Positions 44,476-54,473 of a stretch of 64,000 bases of DNA are shown here, in pieces. The notes under the pieces were generated by a model that saw nothing but the letters and a program-made list of their open reading frames with translations, searched no databases and had not been told where the DNA came from. This DNA comes from an uncultured Lachnospiraceae bacterium (GTDB lineage: Bacteria; Bacillota; Clostridia; Lachnospirales; Lachnospiraceae). The translations under genes were made by a program, and so were the position numbers. Position 1 is the stretch's first letter; the number at the start of each line of letters is the position of its first letter. The stretch lies in contig CANTEG010000007.1 in the NCBI GenBank assembly GCA_947652735.1, positions 89,940 to 153,939 of the forward strand, in the 5' to 3' direction.

Positions 44476-46084
44476 TCAGGTAAAGGTACCGGTGCGGGCA
44501 GATGAGTCTGCGATACATAAAAAGTTAGTTCACATGCTGGGTACTGCAAATTACAAAATAAAAAGAATTACAAAAAAGTCCATTGACGCAAGAAAAAAGG
44601 ATGAAATTTATTTTATTTACTCTTTTGAGATTGAATGTGAAAATGAAGCTCAAATTTTAAAACGTAGGAACAATAATAATATTATGTTAACAAATAACAA
44701 AAAATATACGTTTCCATGCCATGTGAAACATGAAAAGGAATTACGTCCTGTCATTGTTGGAGCGGGTCCCGCAGGATATTTTTGTGGTCTGTATCTTGCA
44801 AGAGCAGGATACAAGCCTATCATTCTTGAACGTGGTAAGCAGGTGGACAGGCGTGCTTGCGATGTAAATAAATTTTGGAACGAGGGTGTCTTAAATCCTG
44901 AGTCTAATGTTTCATTCGGTGAGGGTGGAGCAGGCACATTTTCTGATGGAAAACTGAATACAGGCATTAAGGACAAAGAGGGACGGATTAAAGCCGTTAT
45001 AAACGATTTTATAAGGTGTGGTGCCCCTGAAGATATCGGCTATTTAAGTAAGCCCCATATCGGAACCGATTATCTTTTTCATGTAGTTGGTAATTTGAGG
45101 CGTGAAATTGAATCGTCAGGCGGCAGGGTATGCTTTGAAACATGCTTTACAGGGTTTGAAAAAGACGGTGACAGTATAAAGGTGTTGGCACAGGTAACGG
45201 GTTCTGACGGAAAAAAGGAACCTGTTACATTTGATACAAATTCACTTGTACTAGCAATTGGTCACAGTGCAAGGGATACATTTGCCAACCTGAATCAATT
45301 AAATGTATGCATGGAGCCTAAGGCATTTGCAATGGGGGTGCGGGTAGAGCATTTAAGAAGCCTGATAGATGAAAGTCAATATGGGAGCGGCTATCAGGAT
45401 GTTCTTCCCGCGGCTGATTACAAAATGACATACAGGAGCAGCAGCGGAAGAAGTGTGTATAGCTTTTGTATGTGTCCGGGGGGATTTGTTGTTAATGCAT
45501 CCTCAGATGCCGCTCAGAGTGTTGTCAACGGAATGAGCAACCACAGTCGTGACGGGGAAAATTCAAACAGTGCCATTGTCGTCAATGTGACCCCTGATGA
45601 CTTTAAGGAAGACGGCCTTGGCAAATACGGTGTTTTGGCAGGAGTGGAATTTCAAAGAAAATATGAGGCACTTGCATATAAGGAGGGAAACGGAGGTATT
45701 CCCATACAATTGTTTGGCGATTATAAAGCGGGTAAACTATCTTCGGACATTGGACATATAAGACCAAATATAAAAGGCGCTTGTTGCTTCGGAAACCTGA
45801 ATAACTGTTTGCCACCATATGTAAATAATGCTATAATTGAAGGTATAGAATATTATGGTAATAAGCTCCGCGGTTTTGCCGATTACGACGCCGTTTTGTC
45901 AGGTATAGAGACACGCACGTCATCCCCTGTAAGGATATTGCGTGACGAGAATTTTATGAGCGTAAACACATCAGGTATTTTTCCCTGCGGAGAGGGTGCT
46001 GGCTATGCAGGCGGCATAACATCAGCTGCTGTGGACGGAATCAAGGTTGCCGAGGCAGTGGCAAAGTATTTGAATGATATGTAA
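44462..46084 (+). CDS. FAD-dependent oxidoreductase of the COG2509 type
   Basis: This 540-residue protein begins with an approximately 95-residue N-terminal domain (VKVPVRADESAIHKKLVHML) and then a Rossmann motif PVIVGAGPAGYFCGLYLARAG. The block FGEGGAGTFSDGKLNTGIKD and SSGRSVYSFCMCPGGFVV are characteristic of this family of unknown dehydrogenases, and CGEGAGYAGGITSAAVDGIK lies near the end. The ATG at 44462 has GGGGTG about 7 bases upstream, better than the GTG at 44456. The substrate is unknown. It ends the cluster; 175 bases follow without a gene. Confidence 0.9.
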   Translation: MLTINQVKVPVRADESAIHKKLVHMLGTANYKIKRITKKSIDARKKDEIYFIYSFEIECENEAQILKRRNNNNIMLTNNKKYTFPCHVKHEKELRPVIVGAGPAGYFCGLYLARAGYKPIILERGKQVDRRACDVNKFWNEGVLNPESNVSFGEGGAGTFSDGKLNTGIKDKEGRIKAVINDFIRCGAPEDIGYLSKPHIGTDYLFHVVGNLRREIESSGGRVCFETCFTGFEKDGDSIKVLAQVTGSDGKKEPVTFDTNSLVLAIGHSARDTFANLNQLNVCMEPKAFAMGVRVEHLRSLIDESQYGSGYQDVLPAADYKMTYRSSSGRSVYSFCMCPGGFVVNASSDAAQSVVNGMSNHSRDGENSNSAIVVNVTPDDFKEDGLGKYGVLAGVEFQRKYEALAYKEGNGGIPIQLFGDYKAGKLSSDIGHIRPNIKGACCFGNLNNCLPPYVNNAIIEGIEYYGNKLRGFADYDAVLSGIETRTSSPVRILRDENFMSVNTSGIFPCGEGAGYAGGITSAAVDGIKVAEAVAKYLNDM

Positions 46085-46259
46085 ATTAAGTATCTTAACA
46101 GGTAAATGTTATATAGATACGGTAATTTCAATATGCACCAGATGCAATAAACATTTATATATCCGAAGAATTGATAGTACAACATATTTTTATATTGAAA
46201 ATATAAAGAAATAATAAAAAATAAACGGCAGAAATTATAAACGTAAAGGATTATACAAC

Positions 46260-47111
46260 ATGAATTATAGGGAAAGACTGAAAGATAAGAAAAAGATAGT
46301 AATTAAAATAGGTTCGTCATCAATTATACATGAGGAAACAGGCGGTGTAGATTTCAGAAAGCTGGAGCATCTCGTAAGAATTTTATGCGACCTTAAAAAC
46401 CAGGACAAGGATGTTGTGCTTGTATCATCAGGTGCAATCGGAGTAGGCATACAGGCACTCGGGCTCAGCACCAAGCCAAAAACTGTATCTTTAAAGCAGG
46501 CATGTGCCGCTGTGGGACAGGGACAGCTTATGATGATGTACCAGAAGCTTTTTATGGAATATAACCACATGGCAGCACAGGTACTTTTAACCTTTGATGC
46601 CATAACAAATGATGAGCGTAGGAGAAATGCGGTCAATGCCATGAATGAGCTTCTCCAACAGAATATTATACCTGTCGTCAATGAAAATGACACAGTTGCA
46701 ACAGAGGAGATAGAGTTTGGTGATAACGACACCCTATCCGCAATCGTTGCACATCTTATCAAGGCAGATTTGCTCATTTTACTTACTGATATTGACGGAT
46801 TTTATACAGATGACCCCCATAAAAATGCGGATGCCAAGAAGATATCCGTTATCGAACAGATTACGGATGAATTTAAGGCAATGGCAAAAGGCTCAAACAC
46901 CATATACGGAACAGGCGGGATGGCAACTAAAATCGCTGCTGCAAGAATTGCAACGGACTCAGGGGCAGACATGGCAATCCTTCATGCATCTGATTTAAGC
47001 CTGATTAACTCACTGATAGACGGCGAGGATGTGGGAACATTGTTTCTTGCCCATGACAGTGAGGATTTTGACACATTTGACTTTATAATCAATAAAAAAT
47101 ATCTGAATTAG
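46260..47111 (+). CDS. proB: glutamate 5-kinase
   Basis: This 283-residue amino-acid kinase makes glutamyl phosphate, the first step to proline. VIKIGSSSIIHEETGGVD is the ATP-binding start, VLVSSGAIGVGIQALGL follows, and ENDTVATEEIEFGDNDTLSA gives the substrate loop. It lacks the C-terminal PUA domain of the E. coli enzyme, as other clostridial proteins do. The ATG follows an AAGGAT site. The proB and proA genes flank a DUF896 gene and a folate gene. The 175 bases upstream hold no gene or clear promoter. Confidence 0.97.
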   Translation: MNYRERLKDKKKIVIKIGSSSIIHEETGGVDFRKLEHLVRILCDLKNQDKDVVLVSSGAIGVGIQALGLSTKPKTVSLKQACAAVGQGQLMMMYQKLFMEYNHMAAQVLLTFDAITNDERRRNAVNAMNELLQQNIIPVVNENDTVATEEIEFGDNDTLSAIVAHLIKADLLILLTDIDGFYTDDPHKNADAKKISVIEQITDEFKAMAKGSNTIYGTGGMATKIAAARIATDSGADMAILHASDLSLINSLIDGEDVGTLFLAHDSEDFDTFDFIINKKYLN

Positions 47112-47216
47112 GGAGTTTTAAAGGTAATTGAAAAAGCGTGTCTTTCGGTGATATTGAATATATTGCAAAATGGACATATACAAAATCAGAGTATGCAACC
47201 AGCTAAAGGAGTTTAA

Positions 47217-47441
47217 ATGAACGAGGAAAAAATACAGCGTATCAATGTTTTATATAAAAAAAGTAAGTCGGAGGAAGGGCTTACCCCCGAGGAGGCAGTG
47301 GAACAACAAGCACTTAGGAGAGAGTATATTGAAGATTTTAAGAGAAATCTCCGCGGAACACTTGACAACGTAGATATAAAGGAAAAGGACGGTTCCATTA
47401 CACATGCCAAAGATATACCAAACAGGCATAAGAAAAAGTAA
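47217..47441 (+). CDS. DUF896-family protein (YnzC-like)
   Basis: This 74-residue protein has the DUF896 pattern: EEKIQRINVLYKKSKSEEGL, then EEAVEQQALRREYIEDFKRN, an alpha-helical pair as in YnzC of Bacillus. The role is unknown; related proteins are small, helical and cytoplasmic. AAAGGAG lies 7 bases before the ATG. It sits between proB and the folate enzyme gene and ends 15 bases before it. Confidence 0.9.
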   Translation: MNEEKIQRINVLYKKSKSEEGLTPEEAVEQQALRREYIEDFKRNLRGTLDNVDIKEKDGSITHAKDIPNRHKKK

Positions 47442-47456
47442 CCGAACAAAGCTTAT

Positions 47457-47993
47457 ATGAATAGTAAAAAAGAAATAAGAAAACGTATGCTAAAGCTTAG
47501 AAATGAGCTTGAAGAAGCTTATGTGATACAGGCATCACATGAAATCTGCATAAAGCTTCAGGAAAGCCCTGTATTTAAAGAAGCAGATAATATATGTCTT
47601 TATGTACCTGTAAACAATGAGGTTGAAGTTACAGAGCTTTTTGACTATATGTCAGATAAGAAAAATATATATCTGCCCAAGGTACAGGAAAACAATATGG
47701 AATTTTATCTGTATACGGGAATGGAACACCTTATAAAGGGGGAATACAACATTCCTGAACCTGATAGTGGCATCTGCTTAAAACCTGACGATAATACCCT
47801 CGTTGTTATGCCTGGAGTTGCATTTTCCCGTGATGGATATCGGTTAGGATACGGTGGCGGATACTATGACAGGTATTTGCAAAGGTATCCAAAATTCAAA
47901 AAGATTGCGGTATGCTACAGAGAACAGATTGTTGACAATCTGCCTGTTGAGGAGTATGACGTGAAGCCAGATTATATCATTTCAAATGATTAA
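47457..47993 (+). CDS. 5-formyltetrahydrofolate cyclo-ligase
   Basis: This 178-residue enzyme turns 5-formyl-THF into 5,10-methenyl-THF using ATP. The N-terminal KKEIRKRMLKLRNEL and the C-terminal phosphate-binding motif RLGYGGGYYDRYLQRYP are clear, with VVMPGVAFSRDGYRLG before it. The length is standard. It lies between DUF896 and proA with gaps of 15 and 93 bases, so the group is probably an operon. The start is an ATG with a weak site, helped by coupling with the gene before. Confidence 0.95.
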   Translation: MNSKKEIRKRMLKLRNELEEAYVIQASHEICIKLQESPVFKEADNICLYVPVNNEVEVTELFDYMSDKKNIYLPKVQENNMEFYLYTGMEHLIKGEYNIPEPDSGICLKPDDNTLVVMPGVAFSRDGYRLGYGGGYYDRYLQRYPKFKKIAVCYREQIVDNLPVEEYDVKPDYIISND

Positions 47994-48086
47994 GCTTTTT
48001 CGAAGGTGTGATTATATATTTTAAATTCACTTTATAACACATTACCAATAATTATATTATGTAAACAAATAGGAGAATTACGATTT

Positions 48087-49328
48087 ATGTTAAATGAACT
48101 TGGAAAAAAAGCAAGGACGGCCAGCCGTATTTTGGCAAAGCTTTCCCAAACAGAAAAAAATAATGCATTGCTTGCCGTAGCAGATGCACTTGTTGCAGAT
48201 TGTGACGAAATTATTGCTGCAAATGATATTGATATGGAAGCAGCAGAAAAAAATGGCATGTCGCCTGCACTGTTGGACAGATTAAGACTGACGAAACAAA
48301 GATTTGAGGATATGGCGGAGGGTATCAGACAGGTTGTCGCCCTTGAGGATCCAATCGGTGAGGTCTTATCTATGAAGGAACGTCCAAACGGTCTTTTAAT
48401 TGGACAAAAGAGGGTTCCAATGGGTGTCATAGGTATCATATACGAGTCACGCCCGAATGTGACAGTGGATGCATTTTCACTTTGCTTCAAAACGGGAAAT
48501 GCTGTTATATTAAGGGGCGGAAGTGATTGTATACACTCAAATATTGCTCTTGTTAAGGTTATAAAGAGTGCACTTGTATCTGCGGGAGTTACCGGGGATG
48601 CCATTGCTCTGATTGAGAATACAGACAGGGAAATTGCAAAACAGTTTATGAAGCTCAATCAATATGTAGACCTTCTCATACCACGGGGCGGCGCAGGACT
48701 TATCAAAACTGTGGTAGAGAATGCAACAATACCAGTCATTGAGACTGGTACAGGAAACTGCCATATTTATATCGATAAAACCGCAGATTTGGAAAAGGCA
48801 GTTGCCATTATTAAAAATGCAAAGCTTCAGAGACTTGGGGTGTGCAACGCCTGCGAATCTCTTGTGATACATAGGGATATCGCAAAAACTGCCATTCCTC
48901 TTATTGCTGATATGCTCAAGGAAAATGACTGTGAAATAAGGGGTGACGAGGGTTCGGTTGAACTTTCACCATATATCGTTCCTGCAACAGAGGCAGATTA
49001 CGGAACGGAATACCTTGCCAAAATCGTTTCCGCAAAGATTGTGGATAATCTTGATGAGGCAATTGAACATATCAATAATTACAGTACAGGACACTCAGAG
49101 GCTATCATAACTGAGGATTATGGAAGTGCCCAACAGTTTTTGGCTGAGATTGATTCCGCCTGCGTTTATGTAAATGCATCAACTAGATTTACTGATGGCT
49201 TTATGTTTGGATTTGGTGCAGAAATAGGAATTTCAACACAAAAGCTTCATGCAAGGGGACCGATGGGACTGCTTGCACTTACTTCCACAAAGTATATTAT
49301 TTATGGAAATGGTCAGATAAGAGAATAA
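48087..49328 (+). CDS. proA: glutamate-5-semialdehyde dehydrogenase (gamma-glutamyl phosphate reductase)
   Basis: This 413-residue enzyme reduces glutamyl phosphate with NADPH. The catalytic Cys253 lies in [18 protein letters not shown], and [35 protein letters not shown] and the end motif [18 protein letters not shown] match the family. A site AGGAGA lies upstream of the ATG. Together with proB it provides the route from glutamate toward proline; proC is not here. It is followed 44 bases later by the MoxR gene. Confidence 0.97.
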   Translation: MLNELGKKARTASRILAKLSQTEKNNALLAVADALVADCDEIIAANDIDMEAAEKNGMSPALLDRLRLTKQRFEDMAEGIRQVVALEDPIGEVLSMKERPNGLLIGQKRVPMGVIGIIYESRPNVTVDAFSLCFKTGNAVILRGGSDCIHSNIALVKVIKSALVSAGVTGDAIALIENTDREIAKQFMKLNQYVDLLIPRGGAGLIKTVVENATIPVIETGTGNCHIYIDKTADLEKAVAIIKNAKLQRLGVCNACESLVIHRDIAKTAIPLIADMLKENDCEIRGDEGSVELSPYIVPATEADYGTEYLAKIVSAKIVDNLDEAIEHINNYSTGHSEAIITEDYGSAQQFLAEIDSACVYVNASTRFTDGFMFGFGAEIGISTQKLHARGPMGLLALTSTKYIIYGNGQIRE

Positions 49329-49372
49329 CAATATCTATAAAATATCTATGAAAATGATAAGGAGATTAATGT

Positions 49373-50191
49373 ATGTCAAACATGAAGTTTACCGGCTCTA
49401 AGCAATATGTTGCTTCACAGGAGCTGATGGCAGCCGTGGATGTTGCGAGGGCACTTGAGAAGCCTTTGCTCATAAAGGGTGAACCGGGAACAGGAAAAAC
49501 GATGCTTGCGGACGCAATCAGTGAGGCTTTTGGAATGAAGCTTTTTATCTGGAATATTAAGTCCACAACAAAAGCTCAGGATGGTCTTTACGTGTATGAT
49601 ACCATTCAACGTCTTTATGACAGCCAGTTTGGTGAGGAGGGCGTTGATGATATTGCAAGATATATAAAGCTGGGCAAGCTGGGCGAAGCATTTAAGTCTG
49701 AGGAACAGGTAATTTTGCTCATTGATGAGATTGACAAGGCAGACCTTGAGTTTCCAAATGATTTGCTCTGGGAGCTTGACAAGATGGAGTTTTATATCCA
49801 TGAGACAAAGGAAACCGTTAAGGCAAAAACAAGACCTATCGTTATTATAACGTCAAATGCCGAAAAGGAGCTTCCAGATGCGTTCTTACGAAGATGTATT
49901 TTCCATTATATCAGCTTTCCTGAAAAGGAAGAAATGCAGGAAATCGTTAACGTTCATTTTGAGAACATAGACGAGAACCTGTTAAAGCATGCGATGGATA
50001 CATTTTACTGGATTCGCGAAATAAAGGAAGTCCGCAAAAAGCCAAGCACTTCAGAACTGATTGACTGGCTGAACGCACTAATTATGGGCGGAATAGACCC
50101 TGAAACACTGAGGGACAAGCTTCCATATCTGGGTGTACTGATTAAGAAGGATGAGGACATAGAGACTGTAAAGAAGAGGAGAATATTTTAA
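49373..50191 (+). CDS. MoxR-type AAA ATPase
   Basis: This 272-residue AAA+ protein has Walker A GEPGTGKTMLADAI at about 39-46, Walker B LLIDEIDKADLEFPNDLLWELD near 120, sensor 1 VIITSNAEKELPDAFLRRC near 160, and an arginine finger-like motif after it. MoxR proteins act as chaperones that help assemble or activate a target, usually with a von Willebrand A partner. That partner gene follows at once, with no space between the stop and the start. AAGGAG lies upstream of the ATG. Confidence 0.93.
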   Translation: MSNMKFTGSKQYVASQELMAAVDVARALEKPLLIKGEPGTGKTMLADAISEAFGMKLFIWNIKSTTKAQDGLYVYDTIQRLYDSQFGEEGVDDIARYIKLGKLGEAFKSEEQVILLIDEIDKADLEFPNDLLWELDKMEFYIHETKETVKAKTRPIVIITSNAEKELPDAFLRRCIFHYISFPEKEEMQEIVNVHFENIDENLLKHAMDTFYWIREIKEVRKKPSTSELIDWLNALIMGGIDPETLRDKLPYLGVLIKKDEDIETVKKRRIF

Positions 50192-51388
50192 TTGTTTACA
50201 GATTTTTTATACGTTTGCAGAGACAAAGGTTTAAAAATATCCCTTACAGAGTGGATTACATTTATGGATGCCCTTGACAGAGGACTTGCGTATTCTTCCC
50301 TTGAGGGATTGTACAACTTGGGTAGAATGATACTTGTAAAGACGGAATCAGATTATGATAAGTACGATATTGCCTTTATGGAGTATTTTAAAAATGTCCA
50401 TGTGGAGGATGAGCTTCCTGCCGATATCCTGAAGTTTCTTGATAAGGGCGAGATGGATACAACTGATTTGAATAAAGATATTTACAGCTTTGACCGTGAA
50501 GTCAACATGGACGAGACAAAGCGTATGTTCCGTGAACGGGTTACGGAACAAAAGGAGGAACACAACGGTGGAAACTACTGGATAGGAACAAGCGGAGGTT
50601 CCGCATTTGGACATGACGGACGTAATCCAGGCGGTATACGTGTGAGCGGGCAAACAGGCATGAGAACAGCGTTTCAGGTTATGGGAGAGCGTAAATATGC
50701 TGATTTCAGACATGATAAAACTTTGGACATCCGCCAATTTCAGGTTGCATTCAGAAAGCTCAGACAATTTTCAACAAAGCTGGATGTTGCCAAAACGGAG
50801 CTTGACCTTGATAAAACGATTGATTCCACCTGCAATAACGGCGGGTATTTAAAGCTTGAGTTTGATAAACCAAGAAAAAATTCTGTTAAGCTGCTTTTAC
50901 TGTTTGACTGTGGTGGTACCATGATGCCATTTAGTGAAATGTGTAACGATTTGTTTCAGGCGGTTCACAAGGCGAATCATTTTAAGGATGTAAAAACCTA
51001 CTATTTTCATAACTGTATCTATAGTAAAGTGTATAAGGATGCTGAGTGCGAGTACGGAAACTGGATTGACCTTGATGACTTATTCCGGCATACGGATAAG
51101 GATTACAAGGTAATCATTGTGGGTGATGCACAGATGGCCCCTGAAGAATTATTTGATAAAAACGGAAATTACCGAGGACCAAATGATGGACGAAGTGGGT
51201 ATGAATGGAATAAAATGTTTAGAGAGAAGTATAAAAAGGCTGTGTGGCTAAATCCAAGATTTCACGGCAAGCTTAACTCACTTGCATGGATGGAGTCAGA
51301 AAAAACCTTGGCAGAGATATATGACATGTATCCCCTTACAGTGGACGGTCTCAAGGAAGCAATCACAAAGCTCATGGCTCCAAGATAA
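50192..51388 (+). CDS. VWA (CoxE-like / COG3825-type) partner of MoxR
   Basis: This 398-residue protein begins at a TTG right after the MoxR stop, with AGAGGAG upstream. The N-terminal half is helical; the C-terminal half from about 230 is a von Willebrand A fold with LLLLFDCGGTMMPFSEM, a metal-binding motif of the DxGGS kind, and IIVGDAQMAPEELF later. WIGTSGGSAFGHDGRNPGG in the middle is a conserved flexible loop of this group. MoxR plus this VWA type form a module thought to insert cofactors or remodel a target; the target is not encoded in an obvious place here. Confidence 0.88.
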   Translation: MFTDFLYVCRDKGLKISLTEWITFMDALDRGLAYSSLEGLYNLGRMILVKTESDYDKYDIAFMEYFKNVHVEDELPADILKFLDKGEMDTTDLNKDIYSFDREVNMDETKRMFRERVTEQKEEHNGGNYWIGTSGGSAFGHDGRNPGGIRVSGQTGMRTAFQVMGERKYADFRHDKTLDIRQFQVAFRKLRQFSTKLDVAKTELDLDKTIDSTCNNGGYLKLEFDKPRKNSVKLLLLFDCGGTMMPFSEMCNDLFQAVHKANHFKDVKTYYFHNCIYSKVYKDAECEYGNWIDLDDLFRHTDKDYKVIIVGDAQMAPEELFDKNGNYRGPNDGRSGYEWNKMFREKYKKAVWLNPRFHGKLNSLAWMESEKTLAEIYDMYPLTVDGLKEAITKLMAPR

Positions 51389-51418
51389 CACAGTCTGATA
51401 AAATAAAGAGGTGATGAC

Positions 51419-52393
51419 ATGAGTGAAACTTACTCAGCAGGAACAGGTATTGTTTTAAACGGCGGTGGTGGAAAAGGTGCTTATCAGATAGGTGTGTTAA
51501 AATCACTGAAAGAAAACGGGCTTTTGGATGATGTAACCGCCATTTCAGGTGTATCAATCGGAACAATAAATGCCATGCTCTATGCCATGGATGACTTTTC
51601 CCTTATGTACGATGCGTGGCGGGATATCGACATGTCAACCGTGTTTGATATTGATTTGGATATGCTTGCCTCAAACAGGTTCCATTTTTCAAGAGATGAA
51701 ATGCTTGAAATGGTATCTAAATATATCAATTTTGAGAAACTAATTAATTCACCATATGATATTTACGCAGCAATGTGCAGGCTGGGAAGCTCGGAAAATG
51801 GCAACCCTGAGCTTGTTGAAATCACAAATAGTATTAACGGCGGGCAGACCACACCAAAATATGTTTTATTAAAGGATTACGATATCGCAAATATCAAGAA
51901 AATATTACTTGCCTCAACGGCACTTCCGATTGTATATGAAGCAGTGGAATTTGAGGGAGGCTATTACCGTGATGGCGGAATATGTGACAACGAGCCGATT
52001 AAACCGTTATATGATGCAGGAATACGTAATTTTATTATAATCGGTCTTCAACATGGGAAAAAGTTTGATGGTTCCAAATGGCCGGATGCAAAATTTGTAA
52101 CCATATATCCAAGCTGTGATTTGGGAAGCCTTATATCAGGAACGTTAAATTTCACGGACAGAGCTGTTGATTTCAGGCTTCTTCTTGGTGAAAAGGATGG
52201 TATTCGTGCAATAAAAACCCAATTTGAAAAGGATGAAGCATACATTCGTATGGAGCCATCACTTGCAAAAATGGATTATGATGAGATAATCATGCGTTTA
52301 AAGAATGAACTCACGGTAAAAAGTGTTGAGGCACGTATCAACTCAAACATAGATAAGTTTAATAAGCTTGCACAAAAATTTGAAAACTATTAA
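51419..52393 (+). CDS. patatin-like phospholipase
   Basis: This 324-residue lipid hydrolase has the patatin oxyanion loop LNGGGGKGAYQIGVLKSL, the nucleophile motif GVSIGTINAM and the catalytic Asp in YRDGGICDNEPI. It probably cuts acyl chains from lipids in the cytoplasm or at the membrane. GAGGTG lies 6 bases upstream of the ATG. It starts 30 bases after the VWA gene and may be co-transcribed. Regulators or partners are not seen. No signal peptide is present. Confidence 0.92.
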   Translation: MSETYSAGTGIVLNGGGGKGAYQIGVLKSLKENGLLDDVTAISGVSIGTINAMLYAMDDFSLMYDAWRDIDMSTVFDIDLDMLASNRFHFSRDEMLEMVSKYINFEKLINSPYDIYAAMCRLGSSENGNPELVEITNSINGGQTTPKYVLLKDYDIANIKKILLASTALPIVYEAVEFEGGYYRDGGICDNEPIKPLYDAGIRNFIIIGLQHGKKFDGSKWPDAKFVTIYPSCDLGSLISGTLNFTDRAVDFRLLLGEKDGIRAIKTQFEKDEAYIRMEPSLAKMDYDEIIMRLKNELTVKSVEARINSNIDKFNKLAQKFENY

Positions 52394-52422
52394 GTCTACA
52401 CATCAATAAAGGGGGTATTTTT

Positions 52423-53037
52423 ATGTCAAACAAAATTATAACAATTGGCAGACAATTTGGAAGCAACGGAAGGGAAATCGGAAGAACGCTTGCGTCAAAG
52501 CTGGGGATTCCTTTCTATGACAAGGAACTGCTGAATGAAACGGCAAAAAACAGCGGTATGAGCGAGGCTGTACTGAAAACCCTTGATGAAAAGCCGTCAA
52601 AAAGCTTTTTGTACTCAATCGTTATGGACCCATACAGCTTTGGATTTGCACCGAACGGTTATCATACGGATTTAAACCAAAAGGCATTTCAGGCAACCTT
52701 TGATACCATCAACAAAATAGGAGAGGATGGACCGTGTGTTATAGTTGGTCGATGTGCAGATTATGCCCTCAGGAAAAATCCAAATCTGGTGAGTCTGTTT
52801 ATCTATTCCCCTTTGGAAAAACGAATTGAGAGAATTATGGAACGCTTTAATCTGACATACGACAAAGCGAAATCCCAGATTTCAAAAGAAGATAAGGCAA
52901 GGGCATCCTACTATAATTTCTATACATCAAAAAAATGGGGTGCACTTGACAGCTACGATGTATTTATTAACAGCAGCCTTATGAGTATTGAGGATAATGT
53001 GGATTTTATTATTGACTATATTAATAAGATGAAGTAA
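52423..53037 (+). CDS. cytidylate kinase-like family protein
   Basis: This 204-residue protein starts with a P-loop-like motif ITIGRQFGSNGREIGRTLA followed by LGIPFYDKELLNETAKNSG. It belongs to the cytidylate kinase-like family that lacks the CMP-binding insertion of Cmk. A later Lid-like part has SKEDKARASYYNFYTSKKWG. These proteins are probably nucleoside or small-molecule kinases, but the substrate is not known. GGGGG lies before the ATG. It stands 30 bases after the patatin gene and may share its transcript. Confidence 0.88.
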   Translation: MSNKIITIGRQFGSNGREIGRTLASKLGIPFYDKELLNETAKNSGMSEAVLKTLDEKPSKSFLYSIVMDPYSFGFAPNGYHTDLNQKAFQATFDTINKIGEDGPCVIVGRCADYALRKNPNLVSLFIYSPLEKRIERIMERFNLTYDKAKSQISKEDKARASYYNFYTSKKWGALDSYDVFINSSLMSIEDNVDFIIDYINKMK

Positions 53038-53111
53038 CGATGGCTGCAATTAGCAAATGCCGGTTTTTGAATAATGTATTTTTATGAATTTCGAAAAAGG
53101 AGAATAGCAAA

Positions 53112-53642
53112 ATGGGATTATTTTCTAAAAAAACAAAGGAATTAGTATATGATGCTGCAAATTGCAGGCAAAAGAAAGAAATTATGCGTCAAATGTGGAA
53201 TGAAGCAGTCCCTGACGGAGATACCTATGAAATTATCCATGCCTGTCAGACAGATTCTAAGTTTGAAAAAGGTCTAATCTTTGATACCAACACGACAACA
53301 TATTATCATTATATTGTTGGTTACCGAAGAAGTGATAGTAAAATCGGTATGGTACAGGTTGACCGTGATTTGACACAGCATACAGAACCTTTTTATGTAG
53401 ATATGAATGCAGTAGAGGGTGTAAGCTATAATGCAAAATTAAAGCATGCATGGCTTCTTTACCGCAAAAATTATGGAGCTTATGGTGAAAAGTTTGATAT
53501 TAGCGATAGCGGAAGCAAGACAATTGCTGGTATTGCGGATATGGTTCAAGAAGAAGAAAGAGAAAAATTTTTGGATTTTTTAGAGGAATTACGAAACCGT
53601 CTGGAAATAGAAGGTCATAAACAGGAGAGGTGGAAACGATAA
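53112..53642 (+). CDS. unknown soluble protein
   Basis: I do not recognise this 176-residue cytoplasmic protein. It has a lysine-rich start (GLFSKKTKELVYDAANC), a central stretch of beta character (YYHYIVGYRRSDSKIGMVQV, then VEGVSYNAKLKHAWLLYRKN) and a helical end with many Glu and Arg. AAAAGGAG lies 9-10 bases before the ATG. Its stop overlaps the ATG of the next gene (TAATG), so the two are coupled and likely form a two-gene unit. Confidence 0.7.
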   Translation: MGLFSKKTKELVYDAANCRQKKEIMRQMWNEAVPDGDTYEIIHACQTDSKFEKGLIFDTNTTTYYHYIVGYRRSDSKIGMVQVDRDLTQHTEPFYVDMNAVEGVSYNAKLKHAWLLYRKNYGAYGEKFDISDSGSKTIAGIADMVQEEEREKFLDFLEELRNRLEIEGHKQERWKR

Positions 53643-54397
53643 TGATAAAACGATTAATAAGAAGCTTTTCAGTAACACCATTCATGCTTTTGCTTTTTGG
53701 ATGTATTATTCTTGGAGTGATGGTGAAAGGTGGTGAGTTCCCATATATATTGATGCCATCCCATACTTATGATGAAGTTTTAGAAGATGGACTCAAAAAA
53801 GGAGAGCATGTCAAAGGAGAAATATATTACAGCCTTGGAAGCTTTGCTGCACAAGAGACCTATACACAATATGAAAATTCTAGAACACCAGCAAAAACGA
53901 CAGGCTATTATTATTTAATTCCTGTAGGCGAGCAGGGAATGGCAGCAATCTATATCCGCAAGGATGATTTAAAGACCATGAAAGCCTTAACAGAGGAAAC
54001 TAAAGCTTATTTGGCGGGTGGAGAGTTTCCACAAACAACTATACATTTTGAAGGAACAGCAGTCAAAATGGAACGAAATCTGAAAGGGCTGGAGGGTGCT
54101 TTCAGGAAACAGCTGGAACAAATGGGATATACGGAAGCTGAGATAGAAAATATGCTTTCCACCTATTCAGACGGAGAATGTCTTGTGCTTTCCGGACCGG
54201 CAGATATGTCTGTCATATATGTTATGATGGCAATTTCACTCATACTTATTTTGGTTGGAATTATTTTAATTGTGCGGAATTACAGAAAAGAAGTGGAATA
54301 TGATGAGATGGAAGCGAGCGGATTGACGAAGCAGGGGGAACCAAGCAGGGATATAGAAGGGGATTCTGTAAAGACGTATTATGTAAATAGGCGGTAA
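53642..54397 (+). CDS. unknown two-helix membrane protein
   Basis: This 251-residue protein has an N-terminal helix (TPFMLLLFGCIILGVMVKGG), an extracytoplasmic domain of about 170 residues rich in aromatic and charged residues, and a second helix at about 195-220 (VMMAISLILILVGIILIVRN) followed by a charged tail. I do not recognise the family. The ATG at 53642 overlaps the stop of the previous gene and has GGAGAGG upstream; the in-frame GTG at 53630 is part of that site. It ends 177 bases before cas6 and shows no link to CRISPR. Confidence 0.72.
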   Translation: MIKRLIRSFSVTPFMLLLFGCIILGVMVKGGEFPYILMPSHTYDEVLEDGLKKGEHVKGEIYYSLGSFAAQETYTQYENSRTPAKTTGYYYLIPVGEQGMAAIYIRKDDLKTMKALTEETKAYLAGGEFPQTTIHFEGTAVKMERNLKGLEGAFRKQLEQMGYTEAEIENMLSTYSDGECLVLSGPADMSVIYVMMAISLILILVGIILIVRNYRKEVEYDEMEASGLTKQGEPSRDIEGDSVKTYYVNRR

Positions 54398-54473
54398 AGA
54401 TTGATTTTATGCTCCTTTACTAAAATCAAACTTTATATTCCATTATAATGATACTTAAAAAAATTAAAAATAT

